Of a DNA stretch of 64,000 nt, positions 43,390 through 52,869 are shown in pieces. Source of the DNA: Stutzerimonas stutzeri (GTDB lineage Bacteria > Pseudomonadota > Gammaproteobacteria > Pseudomonadales > Pseudomonadaceae); assembly GCF_038561965.1 (NCBI RefSeq), contig NZ_CP139348.1, positions 1,860,001 through 1,924,000 of the forward strand. Reading direction: 5' to 3'. The translations under genes were made by a program, and so were the position numbers. The notes beneath the pieces are model-generated. The model saw only the letters and a list, made by a program, of their open reading frames with translations. It was not told the DNA's origin and made no database searches. The number at the start of each line of letters is the position of its first letter. Position 1 is the stretch's first letter.

Positions 43390-44778
43390 TCAGAGGATGA
43401 CCTTGTCGCGAAGTTTCTCTGCGGCCTGCTGCAAAGCCTGGATCACCCGTTCCTTGTCGAAGTTCTGCACGCCGTTGGTATCGAGATACATGGAAAAACC
43501 GGGCAGCTCGTGCTCGACGAAACTGCAGGTGGAACCCAGGTCGCGGCGGAAGTCGACAACCTGATAGATCTGCACGGGGCGAGAGAAGCCTTTGACGGGA
43601 ATCTGGCCCTTGTCGCGGCACATGATGACGTCCTTGATCAGCGAGTAGGTCTCGTGGGAAACCAGAATCTCGCTGGCTTCGGCTGCGCTCTCCAGGCGAC
43701 TGGCAAGGTTCACTTCGCGGCCGATGATGGTGTAGTCCATGCGGGTATCGGCACCAAAATTGCCCACTGTGCAATAGCCGGTGTTGATGCCCATGCGTAT
43801 TTCCATGGGTTTGGTGATGCCCTGGGCGCGCCATTGCTGACGCAATACCTTCATGTGCTTGCGCATGGCGATCGCCATGGAGACGGCTGCTACGGCATCC
43901 TTCTTGGAGCCCTGGGTGGTCGGGTCGCCAAAGAACACCATCACGCAGTCGCCGACGAACTTGTCGATGGTGCCGCCGTACTTGAGGGCGATCTTCGACA
44001 TCTCGTTGAGGTAGTTGTTGAGCAGGTCGGTGAGTGCTTCGGCTTCCAGCTCTTCGGCGAGCTCGGTGAAGCCTTTGATGTCGGAAAAGAATACAGTCAG
44101 CCGCTTGCGCTGGGTTTCCAGGCGAACGCTGCGCTTGCCGGTGAAGATCGACTCCCACACCTGTGGCGAAAGGTATTTGGCCAGGTTGCGCGCCAGCCGA
44201 GCGGCCTTGGCCTGTTCCGTTTCGATCTCCTTGCGCGCCAGCGCCAGGCGCACGCCTTGCTGGTGAACGAAGTAGGCGGTTGCGCAGACGTAGAGCGTGG
44301 TGAACAGAATGCTCACCAGCGATACCAGCGGTGGCGTGGTGCCCTGGTAATTCGCCGGTGCTACCAGATAGGCGAGGCCGATACCGATGGCGGCGCAGGT
44401 CAGTGCCATTGCCAGGTTGCGCAGACTGCCGATCACCAGAGCGCTGAAACTGAGTGTCAGCAGGAACATCAGGCTGGGAACGATGGAGAAGCCAAGCAGC
44501 AGAATGCCCGCGCCAGCGTTCAGTGCATCGAAGCAGAGCAGTGCCTGTGAAGTGCGTTCGGGATGATCGCGCTTGAAGCGATAGCTCAGGTGATAGGCCA
44601 GATGCGGATAAAGCAGCGCGTACGGCACCATCCACAGCAGCTCCATCGAGAAGTACTGGGTGTAGGTTCCAGCAGCAAGCGTCGCGGCGCAGATCAGGTA
44701 GGCGAGCACGCGGGAGTAGTACTCGCGCAACGGGCGAGTGGCGAGGCCGTTGCGGCGCTCAACCGTGGTGGAAGTCAT
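43390..44778 (-). CDS. cyaB: MASE2-domain adenylate cyclase (CyaB-like, class III)
   Basis: Membrane-bound class III adenylate cyclase making cAMP. From ATG 44778 the protein is 462 residues, near the size of P. aeruginosa CyaB. The N-terminal MASE2 domain has about six membrane segments (residues 20-190); the cyclase domain (about 235-420) has the metal Asp in FFSDIKGFT, the second in DKFVGDCVMVFFG, and the transition-state Asn/Arg in GREVNLASRLES. A start at 44814 is possible. In pseudomonads CyaB feeds the Vfr pathway. The 256 bases before it (44779-45034) show no gene. Confidence 0.9.
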   Translation of the reverse strand: MTSTTVERRNGLATRPLREYYSRVLAYLICAATLAAGTYTQYFSMELLWMVPYALLYPHLAYHLSYRFKRDHPERTSQALLCFDALNAGAGILLLGFSIVPSLMFLLTLSFSALVIGSLRNLAMALTCAAIGIGLAYLVAPANYQGTTPPLVSLVSILFTTLYVCATAYFVHQQGVRLALARKEIETEQAKAARLARNLAKYLSPQVWESIFTGKRSVRLETQRKRLTVFFSDIKGFTELAEELEAEALTDLLNNYLNEMSKIALKYGGTIDKFVGDCVMVFFGDPTTQGSKKDAVAAVSMAIAMRKHMKVLRQQWRAQGITKPMEIRMGINTGYCTVGNFGADTRMDYTIIGREVNLASRLESAAEASEILVSHETYSLIKDVIMCRDKGQIPVKGFSRPVQIYQVVDFRRDLGSTCSFVEHELPGFSMYLDTNGVQNFDKERVIQALQQAAEKLRDKVIL

Positions 44779-45034
44779 GTATGCGTGCAATCCCTGGTAG
44801 TTTGTCGACGCCATCTCTATGCGCCCTGCAGACTCACATCGAGCACTGTATCCGCCCGCGGCAACGGTGGTGGCGGAGAAGTACAGCGCTTCAGCGTGCA
44901 GCCTCGCGGTCACGGAGCTGGCTCGGCGATAGCCGGCCCGCGTGACAGCCGACAGATCATAACCAAGCCACGCCGCATCGCCAAACCAGAGGTAGAAAAC
45001 AGATGCTACACCGGTCGGATATGTAGCCGTCTTC

Positions 45035-45352
45035 TCAGAAGCGGATACGGCCGGTCAGCATGTCCTTGAACATCACCCAGTCGCCAAGAAAGCTATACAG
45101 CGGATATTTAAAGGTCGCCGGGCGGTTCTTTTCGAAGATGAAGTGCCCAACCCAGGCGAAGCCGTAACCGGCCAGCGGCATGGCAAGCAGCCAAAGCCAT
45201 TGCTGGGTGAATAACGCGTAACCCAGGATGGTCAATACCACCAGGCTGCCGATGAAGTGCAGGCGGCGGCAGATCGGGTTGCTGTGTTCGGCGAGATAGA
45301 ACGGATAGAAATCGGCAAAGCGGGTAAAGCGTTCGGCGGTTTGCGTACGCAT
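45035..45352 (-). CDS. Mpo1-like (DUF962) membrane protein
   Basis: 105 residues with two hydrophobic segments; conserved FADFYPFYLAEHSNPICRRLHF and GHFIFEKNRPATFKYPLYS contain the metal-binding histidines of the Mpo1 family (fatty acid alpha-oxidation dioxygenase in yeast). A strong AGGAGG precedes the ATG. Bacterial role unknown. Confidence 0.87.
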   Translation of the reverse strand: MRTQTAERFTRFADFYPFYLAEHSNPICRRLHFIGSLVVLTILGYALFTQQWLWLLAMPLAGYGFAWVGHFIFEKNRPATFKYPLYSFLGDWVMFKDMLTGRIRF

Positions 45353-45475
45353 GACGTACCTCCTGTTATTGTCGAAGGCAGAGTAGGCATTTCAGACCTT
45401 TCCAGTCAGTGACAATCAGGGCCAGTTTAGTAGCCTTGGGCGCAGCTGGCCGACATCCGAAGAACAAGAAATACC

Positions 45476-46489
45476 ATGAACGAACGCACCACTTCCTCGA
45501 GCTGGGCGCAGGGAATTGTCCAAACGCTGGAGTCGGCAGGGATCGACTGCCGTCAGCTTTTCCTTGAGCTGGCCTTGGATTACGCAGCCCTCGACGACCC
45601 CGACGCGCGTTTCGCGCAAGATGACATGACCCGCCTCTGGCATCGCGCGGTGGCGATTTCCGGCAATCCGGCAATCGGGCTGGACATGGCACGTCAGGCC
45701 AGGCCGGCGGCGCTCAACGTGGTCGGCTATGCGCTGATGTCCAGCCGCAATCTGAAGGAAGGCTTCGCCCGTTTGGTGCGCTATCAGCGGATCATCGCCG
45801 AGGGCGCCGATCTGGATTTCCAGCCCTGCGCGCAAGGCTACCGGCTGAGTCTGACAATTCTCGGCGACCGATTGCCGCCGGCTCGGCAAAGCGCCGAGGG
45901 CTCGCTGGCCGGCTGCCTGACATTCTGCCGCTGGCTGACCGGAACGGTGCTGCAGCCGCTGGAGGTGAGTTTTCAGGGGCAAGCACCGGAGGATCTGGAG
46001 CCCTACCGGCAACTGTTCCAGGCACCGCTGCGCTTCGATGCTCCGCGCTATGCATTACTGTTCCGCCAGGCTGACGTCGAGGTGCCTTTGCCCACCGCCA
46101 ACGAAGCGCTGGCACAACTGCACGACCGTTTCGCCGGGGAGTACCTTTCTCGATTTGCCGACAGTCGGGTCTTACATCGCGCACGCCAGATTCTCTGCCG
46201 GTTGCTGCCCCAGGGAGAACCTCGGCGCGAGATCGTCGCGCAGGCGTTGTGCCTGTCCGAGCGGACGCTGCAGCGGCGTCTGCAGGAAGAGGGCATTAGC
46301 TTCCAGCAACTGCTCGACGATACGCGTCGCGACCTGGCTGTTCAGTATCTGGCTCAGCCGGACCTTGCCCCGCTGGAAATCGCCTATCTGCTGGGTTTTG
46401 CCGACCCGAGCAACTTTTACCGTGCGTTCAAGCGCTGGTTCGCGATGACGCCCGGTGAATACCGTCTGGCTGCGCGATCTGGAACCTAG
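45476..46489 (+). CDS. AraC-family transcriptional regulator (OruR/ArgR-like N-terminal domain)
   Basis: 337 residues: an N-terminal arabinose_bd-type domain (about 20-205; PAALNVVGYALMSSRNLKEG) and a C-terminal AraC DNA-binding domain (about 235-335; PGEYR at the end). Members regulate catabolic genes such as ornithine use. Divergent from the DUF962 gene; target not evident. Confidence 0.88.
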   Translation: MNERTTSSSWAQGIVQTLESAGIDCRQLFLELALDYAALDDPDARFAQDDMTRLWHRAVAISGNPAIGLDMARQARPAALNVVGYALMSSRNLKEGFARLVRYQRIIAEGADLDFQPCAQGYRLSLTILGDRLPPARQSAEGSLAGCLTFCRWLTGTVLQPLEVSFQGQAPEDLEPYRQLFQAPLRFDAPRYALLFRQADVEVPLPTANEALAQLHDRFAGEYLSRFADSRVLHRARQILCRLLPQGEPRREIVAQALCLSERTLQRRLQEEGISFQQLLDDTRRDLAVQYLAQPDLAPLEIAYLLGFADPSNFYRAFKRWFAMTPGEYRLAARSGT

Positions 46490-46571
46490 GAACCCGCATT
46501 TACAGGCGTAGCCTTAGCTACAGCAGATCGGTTATTGCTACGCACCTTTTTCATGTAGCGGAGATATCCAA

Positions 46572-47504
46572 TTGGCCACCAGCCTGCTTGCGCTGATCGA
46601 CGATATAGCGACCGTGCTCGATGACGTATCGGTCATGACCAAGGTTGCGGCAAAGAAGACGGCTGGCGTGCTGGGCGATGATCTCGCGCTTAACGCACAG
46701 CAAGTGACCGGTGTGAACGCCGACCGTGAACTGCCAGTGGTCTGGGCCGTGGCGAAGGGGTCGTTTCGCAACAAGGCGATTCTGGTGCCGGCTGCGTTGT
46801 TGATCAGTGCCTTCCTGCCGTGGGCGATCACGCCACTGTTGATGCTGGGGGGCGCGTTTCTCTGTTACGAGGGTTTCGAGAAGCTGGCGCACCGTTTACT
46901 GCACAAGGATCACGGCGAGCATGCCGCGACAGCGAAGGCGCTGGCCGACCCCACCGTGGACATGGTGGCGTTCGAGAAGCGCAAGGTCAGCGGCGCGGTG
47001 CGCACCGATTTCATCCTTTCCGCCGAAATCATCGCCATTACCCTCGGCACGGTCGCCGCAGCGTCGTTCAGCCAGCAGGTGCTGGTGCTGGTCGGTATCG
47101 CCATTCTGATGACGGTCGGCGTTTATGGTCTGGTCGCTGCCATCGTCAAGCTTGACGATCTTGGCTTGGCGCTGAGCAAGCGAGCCAATAGTCTGGCCAA
47201 TGCCATCGGTCGTGGCATCTTGCGTGTTGCGCCCTGGCTGATGAAATCGCTGTCGGTCATCGGCACCGCAGCCATGTTCATGGTCGGCGGCGGCATTCTC
47301 ACTCACGGTATTCGTGCGGTGCACCACTTCATCGAGACCAGTGCCCACGACGCCCTTGGGCTGCCTTACGTCGGGGCGGTGCTGGGCGGGCTGCTGCCGA
47401 CGCTGCTTGATGCTGCATTCGGCATCGTTGCAGGCGGAGTGGTGCTGGCCTTGGTGACCGTTGGCAGTCGGCTGTTCAAGCGCGGCTCAGGAGCTGCAGC
47501 CTGA
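46572..47504 (+). CDS. DUF808-family inner-membrane protein (YedI-like)
   Basis: 310 residues with six to eight hydrophobic segments; N terminus MATSLLALIDDIATVLDDVS and VAAKKTAGVLGDDLALNAQQV are diagnostic. The start is a TTG with GGAG about eight bases upstream. Function unknown. Its stop codon abuts that of trkH with no base between. Confidence 0.9.
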   Translation: MATSLLALIDDIATVLDDVSVMTKVAAKKTAGVLGDDLALNAQQVTGVNADRELPVVWAVAKGSFRNKAILVPAALLISAFLPWAITPLLMLGGAFLCYEGFEKLAHRLLHKDHGEHAATAKALADPTVDMVAFEKRKVSGAVRTDFILSAEIIAITLGTVAAASFSQQVLVLVGIAILMTVGVYGLVAAIVKLDDLGLALSKRANSLANAIGRGILRVAPWLMKSLSVIGTAAMFMVGGGILTHGIRAVHHFIETSAHDALGLPYVGAVLGGLLPTLLDAAFGIVAGGVVLALVTVGSRLFKRGSGAAA

Positions 47505-48956
47505 TCAGTGGCGCCAGAACGCTGGGGTCAGCAAGACCAGTACGGTGATGATCTCCAGTCGCCCCAGCAGCATACCGATCGACAGCAGCCATTTAGCCGT
47601 ATCAGGCAGCGTGGAAAAGTTGCCCGCCGGGCCGATGATCTCGCCCAATCCCGGGCCGACGTTGCATACGGCTGTAGCCGCGCCGGTGAGCGCGGTGATC
47701 GGGTCGAGCCCCAGCATTGCCAGGCATAGCGCCAGCACACCGATGGTCATGGTGATGAAGAAGGAGAAGGTGAGAATCGAACGGACGATTTCTTCGTCGA
47801 GATTGTGTCCGTTGTATTGCTGGCGGATGACTGCGCGCGGGTGAATCAGCTGTTTGAAGTTGGCCCGCAGCAACGAGTAGGCGACCTGGAAGCGGAACAT
47901 CTTCAGCCCGCCCGAGGTCGAGCCTGAGCAACCGCCGACGAAGGTGAGATAGAAGAACACCATCACGGCAAAGCCGCCCCACTGGGTGTAGTCGTCCACC
48001 GCGAAGCCGGTGGTGGTCACCACCGATACCACACTGAAGGTGACGATGCGCAGGGCGTCCAGCGCTGGAATATCGTTGTTCAGCCAGTACCAGCCGCTGA
48101 ACAGCACGCTGGTGATGGCGAGCATCATTACGAAGCCGCGTACCTGTTGATCCCTGAAAAGAGCGGTGCGATGGCCGCGCAGCGTCATGACATACAGGGT
48201 GAACGGCAGGCTGCCGAGCAGCATGAAGAAAATCGCGACCCAGTGGGCGGAGGGCCCGAACTTGCCCATTGATGCATCGGAGGTGGAAAAGCCCCCCGTC
48301 GCAACCGTCGACATTGCATGGTTGATGGCGTCGAACATGCTCATGCCGGTCAACAGGAATGCCACGAACGCGGCAACGGTAAAGGTCAGGTAGATGACGA
48401 GCAGGTACTGGCCGGCCACGTGCGAGCGCGGCATCACCTTCTCAGACCAGTCCGACGACTCTGTCTGGAACAGCCGCATACCACCGACCCGCAACAGCGG
48501 CAGAATTGCGATCGCCATGCCGATGAAGCCGATCCCGCCTAGCCAGTGCAGCAGGGAGCGCCACATGAGCAGACCCGGCGAAGCGCTGTCGAGCCCCGAC
48601 AGTACCGTGGCTCCGGTGGTAGTGATGCCGGACATGGTTTCGAAGAAGGCATCCGAATAGCTGATGTGCTGGATCAGCATCAGTGGCAGCGCGGCGAAAC
48701 AGCAGACCACTACCCAGCTGATCGTGGTCAGGAAGTACATGTCTCGTGGTCGCAGGTTGGTGTTGGCCGGCCGTCCGGGTGCCACCAGGGCAAAGCCGCA
48801 GGAAAAGGTGATCAGGCTTCCCCAGATGAATGCCTGCAGGTCGTCGGTGCGTTCGTAGGCCAGCAGCGTCAGCATCGGGATGATCATGCTGACCGCAAGG
48901 GTGATCAGAAATATGCCGAGAATGAAACCGATGATGCGCAGGGTCGGCAGGGCCAT
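47505..48956 (-). CDS. trkH: Potassium uptake protein TrkH
   Basis: Inner-membrane potassium channel subunit that works with the NAD/ATP-binding TrkA (not in this window). 483 residues from ATG 48956; a GTG six codons upstream is the alternative. Four P-loop filters are visible: TTTGATV, TVATGGFST, TTTGFAVDD and AVCNVGPG, within a fourfold M1-P-M2 layout. Confidence 0.93.
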   Translation of the reverse strand: MALPTLRIIGFILGIFLITLAVSMIIPMLTLLAYERTDDLQAFIWGSLITFSCGFALVAPGRPANTNLRPRDMYFLTTISWVVVCCFAALPLMLIQHISYSDAFFETMSGITTTGATVLSGLDSASPGLLMWRSLLHWLGGIGFIGMAIAILPLLRVGGMRLFQTESSDWSEKVMPRSHVAGQYLLVIYLTFTVAAFVAFLLTGMSMFDAINHAMSTVATGGFSTSDASMGKFGPSAHWVAIFFMLLGSLPFTLYVMTLRGHRTALFRDQQVRGFVMMLAITSVLFSGWYWLNNDIPALDALRIVTFSVVSVVTTTGFAVDDYTQWGGFAVMVFFYLTFVGGCSGSTSGGLKMFRFQVAYSLLRANFKQLIHPRAVIRQQYNGHNLDEEIVRSILTFSFFITMTIGVLALCLAMLGLDPITALTGAATAVCNVGPGLGEIIGPAGNFSTLPDTAKWLLSIGMLLGRLEIITVLVLLTPAFWRH

Positions 48957-49144
48957 GTAGAAGGTGCTCGGCACGGTGAAAGAGGGCGGTCATTCTACTC
49001 GCGTCGCTCCGGCAGTAAACCGCTTGGCGGCTTGTTGAAAAATGTTTTCGTTGCACGCCTGCTGCCTCTTCCCATGGCTAACGGCATGAATAGAATAGCC
49101 GCCCGGGCGCCGGCCCATTTCCGGTCTCTGGGTGTTCACCTTCC

Positions 49145-49516
49145 ATGTCCATCGACAATCCCTGCCTGACGTGCGGCGCTTGCTGCGCGTACTTTCGTGT
49201 GTCCTTCTACTTTGGTGAATGTGTGTCTGCCGGCGGCGTGGTTCCGGACCATCTCACGGTTCAGGTATCACCATTTCATGTGGCTATGCTTGGCACCGAC
49301 AGCAAGCCGGCCCGTTGTTCCGGCCTGATGGGCGATGTGGGATGCGGGGTTCGCTGCAGCATGTATGAGCAACGTTCGAGCACTTGCCGTGAGTTCGAGG
49401 CCTCCTGGGAGAGCGGCGAGCACAATCCGAACTGTGATGCGGCACGGGCAGCGCACGGCTTGCCGCCGCTGATGCCACCGTTGCAGCCACAGCTCGCGCC
49501 GGATCGAGTGGCCTGA
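49145..49516 (+). CDS. YkgJ-family cysteine cluster protein
   Basis: 123 residues with the CLTCGACC motif at 7-14 and further cysteines (GCGVRCSMYEQRSSTCREFE), a likely zinc or Fe-S site. Function unknown. Start assumed at the ATG six residues before the first cysteine. The 188 bases upstream separate it from divergent trkH. Confidence 0.87.
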   Translation: MSIDNPCLTCGACCAYFRVSFYFGECVSAGGVVPDHLTVQVSPFHVAMLGTDSKPARCSGLMGDVGCGVRCSMYEQRSSTCREFEASWESGEHNPNCDAARAAHGLPPLMPPLQPQLAPDRVA

Positions 49517-49611
49517 GCGGAACACTGAATATAGTGCGCTGCCAGCCGGCCATCACTCGCGATACCGCGGCAACACCCTCTAGAATGTCCGACCGCTTTA
49601 GGAGGTAATGG

Positions 49612-50184
49612 ATGGACGCTCTGGACCTGTTGCTCAATCGTGTATCGGTCACTCGCCTATGCGAGCCGGCCCCTGATGCCGCTCAACTCGATCTGCTATT
49701 CCGTGCGGCGTTACGTGCGCCGGACCACGGCCAGTTGCATCCCTGGCGCTTCCTCACCATCCAGGGCGATGCGCGGCACAAGTTCGGTGAACTGCTCGTC
49801 GCCGCCCTGCAATTGCGCAACCCGCAAGCGTCTGACGAAGCCTTGCAGAAGGCGCGGAACATGCCGCTGCGTGCGCCGATGCTGATCGTTGTGGTCGCCA
49901 GCCTCAAGGCGCATCCGAAGGTGCCGGAAGGCGAACAGTTGCTCGCTGCGGGCTGTGCGGCCCACGGCCTGCTGCTGGCTGCACATGCCCAGGGGGTAGG
50001 TGCGGTGTGGCGCACCGGTGAGTTTGCCTATGACGCTCATGTACTTGAGGGGCTGGGACTGACCGAACAGGAGCGCTTGCTGGGCTTCCTGTACCTCGGA
50101 ACGCCGGAAGGCCGAGTGCGTACGGCGCCGGTGCTCGATCCGCAGGCGTTCGTCGCCGGCTGGGATGGTCAATCAGGCATCTGA
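49612..50184 (+). CDS. Nitroreductase family protein (YdjA-like)
   Basis: 190-residue FMN-dependent oxidoreductase. The N-terminal SVTRLCEPAPD, RAPDHGQLHPWRF and CAAHGLLLAAHAQGVGAVWRTG segments fit the short YdjA subgroup. AGGAGG precedes the ATG. Physiological substrate unknown. It overlaps the convergent cpxS-like gene by 16 bases. Confidence 0.9.
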   Translation: MDALDLLLNRVSVTRLCEPAPDAAQLDLLFRAALRAPDHGQLHPWRFLTIQGDARHKFGELLVAALQLRNPQASDEALQKARNMPLRAPMLIVVVASLKAHPKVPEGEQLLAAGCAAHGLLLAAHAQGVGAVWRTGEFAYDAHVLEGLGLTEQERLLGFLYLGTPEGRVRTAPVLDPQAFVAGWDGQSGI

Positions 50185-51527
50185 AAGCCGGTGCCTAGAG
50201 GCGAATCATCTGCTAGCGGCAGACGCAGGCTGGCGATGAAGCCGCCGTCGGGATGGTTGGCCAGTCGCAGTTGCCCACCGTGACGCTCGGCCGCGCGGCG
50301 GGCGATGGCCAAACCGAGGCCATGCCCAGCCGCGGTCTGCCCTGGCGCACGGAAGAAGGGTTGGCTGAGCTGGGGTAGATATTCCTCGGCAACGCCGGGG
50401 CCATGGTCGCGCACGCTGATTACCACCTCGTTTGCTTCACGCTGCGCATGCAGCTCCACCGGCACGCCCTCTGGATTGAAGCGCAGGGCGTTGCGCAACA
50501 GGTTATCCAGCGCCCGTTCCAGCATATCCGCCCAGCCGGTCAACCTGAGACCAGGTTGAACCTGGCTATCAATGCGCTGAGTCGGGCAGACGATGCGGGC
50601 GTTATCTTTCAGCTGCTCGAACATCGCTGGCAGATCGACCGCCGTCACAGTGCCGGGTTCGGCGTCCAGACGAGAGAGTTCGAGAATTTCGCTGATCAAC
50701 GCTTCCAGCCGATCGCACTCCTTGGCCAGGCGTGGCCATATCACTTCGCGCTCACTTGGGCTGGCCCGCTCGGCAAGTGCCTGGGCTATGCGTAGACGCG
50801 CCAGTGGGGAGCGCAGCTCATGGGATACGTCGCGCAGCAGCTGGCGCTGGCTGCCGATCAATGCCTGCAGACGCGCGCCCATGCGGTTGAAGTCGCTTGC
50901 CAGTACGCCAAGCTCGTCACGACGGGTCGCCAGGCGGGCCAGGGACTGTTGCTGATAGCTGGTCTGCCCGAGGTCATGCACCGCCCGACGCAGGCGATCC
51001 AGCGGGCGGGTTATCGACAGCGTCAATAACAGGCTGAAACCGGTGAGCACCACAAGGGCGATACCCAGCGCGCTGAGCGGCCACGCAAGGCTACCGCGGT
51101 GCCAGGCCTGCAGCTCGGGATACGGAATGCGGTAGATGAACAGGTAGGTTTCACCGCTGGCGGGGCTGGTGTAATCAGCGGTCAGGCGGCGCCATGGTAG
51201 CTGACGTTCGCGATCCTGATGGCGCGCCTCAAAAGCGGCGGCGCGGGCGGAAAAAGTCCCGCGGATGATTGGCTGGCCGTTTTCCGCCAATACCTGGACA
51301 TCGATACGGGAGCGATGCCGTTGTTGTTCCAGCAGGCGCTGGGCAGCCAAGGGGCCTTGTCGCTCGTAGACCTCGGTCCAGGTTTCGGCGAGCCCTTGCA
51401 GTGCCGGGTGGCGACCGAGAATCCAGGCATCCTGATTCAACGCATGACCGAGTAGCATCGCCAATCCGGCGACCAGCGCGATGGCCAGCCAGAAGGTTGC
51501 AAGTATGCGCCAGAACAGTGATCGCAC
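50169..51527 (-). CDS. Envelope-stress sensor histidine kinase (CpxA/CpxS-like)
   Basis: 452-residue inner-membrane sensor: first membrane segment 8-28, periplasmic domain 30-150, second segment about 152-175, HAMP, H-box with phospho-His in VSHELRSPLARL (about 237), N-box NLLRNALRF and glycine boxes DHGPGVAE and GHGLGLAIA. Order with a response regulator and an LTXXQ protein matches the CpxR-CpxP-CpxS (PA3204-06) locus of P. aeruginosa. Confidence 0.88.
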   Translation of the reverse strand: MRSLFWRILATFWLAIALVAGLAMLLGHALNQDAWILGRHPALQGLAETWTEVYERQGPLAAQRLLEQQRHRSRIDVQVLAENGQPIIRGTFSARAAAFEARHQDRERQLPWRRLTADYTSPASGETYLFIYRIPYPELQAWHRGSLAWPLSALGIALVVLTGFSLLLTLSITRPLDRLRRAVHDLGQTSYQQQSLARLATRRDELGVLASDFNRMGARLQALIGSQRQLLRDVSHELRSPLARLRIAQALAERASPSEREVIWPRLAKECDRLEALISEILELSRLDAEPGTVTAVDLPAMFEQLKDNARIVCPTQRIDSQVQPGLRLTGWADMLERALDNLLRNALRFNPEGVPVELHAQREANEVVISVRDHGPGVAEEYLPQLSQPFFRAPGQTAAGHGLGLAIARRAAERHGGQLRLANHPDGGFIASLRLPLADDSPLGTGFQMPD

Positions 51528-51617
51528 TGGGTGTCTCCACGACGAAGCCCGGCCAGCTTTCGGCAGCGTTGTGAACGCTGGGCGAAAGCTGCCGGGCAGG
51601 TTTCAGGAAGGGCGGGA

Positions 51618-52031
51618 TCAGTTCTTCTGATCGCGCTCGGTCTTCCACTCGAGGAACTCGGCACGCTCGGCGCGCTTTTCTTCCATTTTCTTCATGCCTT
51701 CATCGAAGGCTTTCTGCTGTTCGGGCTTGAGCAGGGCGCGCATGGTCTGGTGAGTTTTTTCCCGGCTGGCGTCCAGATCCTTCTGCATGGCCTTGCGCTC
51801 TGCTTCGGGCAACTTGTCGAGGTAGCGCTGGGTAATTTCCTGGCGCTGCTTCATCTGCTCGCCCATCAGCATGCGCATTTCGCGCTGCTGCTCCTTGGTC
51901 AGGTCCAGGCCGTAAAACATGTGCGGAGCTCGCTTGCCAGCGTGGTGACCGTCCTGCATGCCACCTGGCATGGCAACGGCGAAGGCGGGCAGGGTGGCGG
52001 CGAACAGCAGGGCTACGAGTGATTTGCGCAT
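51618..52031 (-). CDS. Periplasmic Spy/CpxP-like LTXXQ protein
   Basis: 137 residues with a signal peptide (1-20) and two LTXXQ-type repeats (LTKEQQREM and LLKPEQQKAF) in a long helical body, as in CpxP and Spy. It likely binds misfolded periplasmic protein and damps the adjacent sensor kinase. A CpxR-box sequence lies in the gap upstream. Confidence 0.87.
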   Translation of the reverse strand: MRKSLVALLFAATLPAFAVAMPGGMQDGHHAGKRAPHMFYGLDLTKEQQREMRMLMGEQMKQRQEITQRYLDKLPEAERKAMQKDLDASREKTHQTMRALLKPEQQKAFDEGMKKMEEKRAERAEFLEWKTERDQKN

Positions 52032-52156
52032 CTGAATACTCTCCTATGTATGGGACACCGGCCGTGCCGCAGCGTGACGTATCTGGTTGCTGGCGGCGGG
52101 CTGTGACCGGATGAGTTCAGTCTACGCAGGGCAAGGTCAAGGGCGGTCAGCCCAGG

Positions 52157-52172
52157 GTAAAGGCTCGGTAAA
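52157..52172. promoter_or_regulatory. CpxR box upstream of the cpxP-like gene
   Basis: GTAAA, six bases, GTAAA on the plus strand. The CpxR consensus is two GTAAA repeats about five bases apart. It lies 125 bases before the cpxP-like start, and TTGACC (minus strand, 52135-52140) nearby could be a -35 box. Confidence 0.6.
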
Positions 52173-52177
52173 GACGA

Positions 52178-52855
52178 TCAGGCCGCGTAAAGATAGCCAC
52201 GGCTGCGCAGGGCGACGATCCGGGGGCTGCCGTCGGCGTGTGGGCCGAGCTTGCGTCGCAGGTTGCTGACGTGCATGTCCAGGCTGCGATCGTAGAGGGT
52301 CAGCTTGCGGCCCAATGCGTGCTGGGCCAGCGCTTGCTTGTCCATCGGCTCGCCGGCTTGGGCCAGCAGTGCTTCGAGAATGCGGCCTTCGGATAACGTC
52401 AGGCTGACCTCAACACCGCCGACGCTGGCAATGCCTCGCGCGGGGCTGTAGCAGAGGTCACCGAGTTCGACCTGGCTCGGCGCTGCGGTCGGTTGGCTGC
52501 GGCGCAGCACGGCACGCAGGCGCGCCGTGAGTTCGCGGGGGTCACAAGGTTTTGCCAGGTAATCGTCGGCGCCGAGTTCCAGGCCGAGAATGCGATCCAG
52601 CGGTTCGCCACGGCCCGAAAGCATCAGCACCGGCAGTTCCGGATGTTCGCTGCGCAGCTGCTTGAGCAACTCCAGGCCACTGCCGTCGGGCAGCATCACG
52701 TCCAGCACTACAGCAGCCGGTTGGTGCTGCGCCAGCGCCTGGCGCGCACTCTTGCCATCGTGGCAGGCATGAGCGACGAATCCTTCCTGAGCAAGCCAGC
52801 TGATCAGCAGCTCGCAGAGTTCCTGGTCGTCGTCGATAAGCAGTAGTTCACTCAT
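52178..52855 (-). CDS. cpxR: OmpR-family response regulator (CpxR-like)
   Basis: 225-residue regulator: receiver domain with acidic DDD, phospho-Asp in VVLDVMLPDGSG and Lys in LAKPCDP, then a winged-helix DNA-binding domain ending SRGYLYAA. Start MSELLLIDDD at 52855. Its partner is the kinase at 50169-51527 and its likely own target is the CpxR box just past its stop. Confidence 0.9.
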   Translation of the reverse strand: MSELLLIDDDQELCELLISWLAQEGFVAHACHDGKSARQALAQHQPAAVVLDVMLPDGSGLELLKQLRSEHPELPVLMLSGRGEPLDRILGLELGADDYLAKPCDPRELTARLRAVLRRSQPTAAPSQVELGDLCYSPARGIASVGGVEVSLTLSEGRILEALLAQAGEPMDKQALAQHALGRKLTLYDRSLDMHVSNLRRKLGPHADGSPRIVALRSRGYLYAA

Positions 52856-52869
52856 ATTGGCTCTATTGA

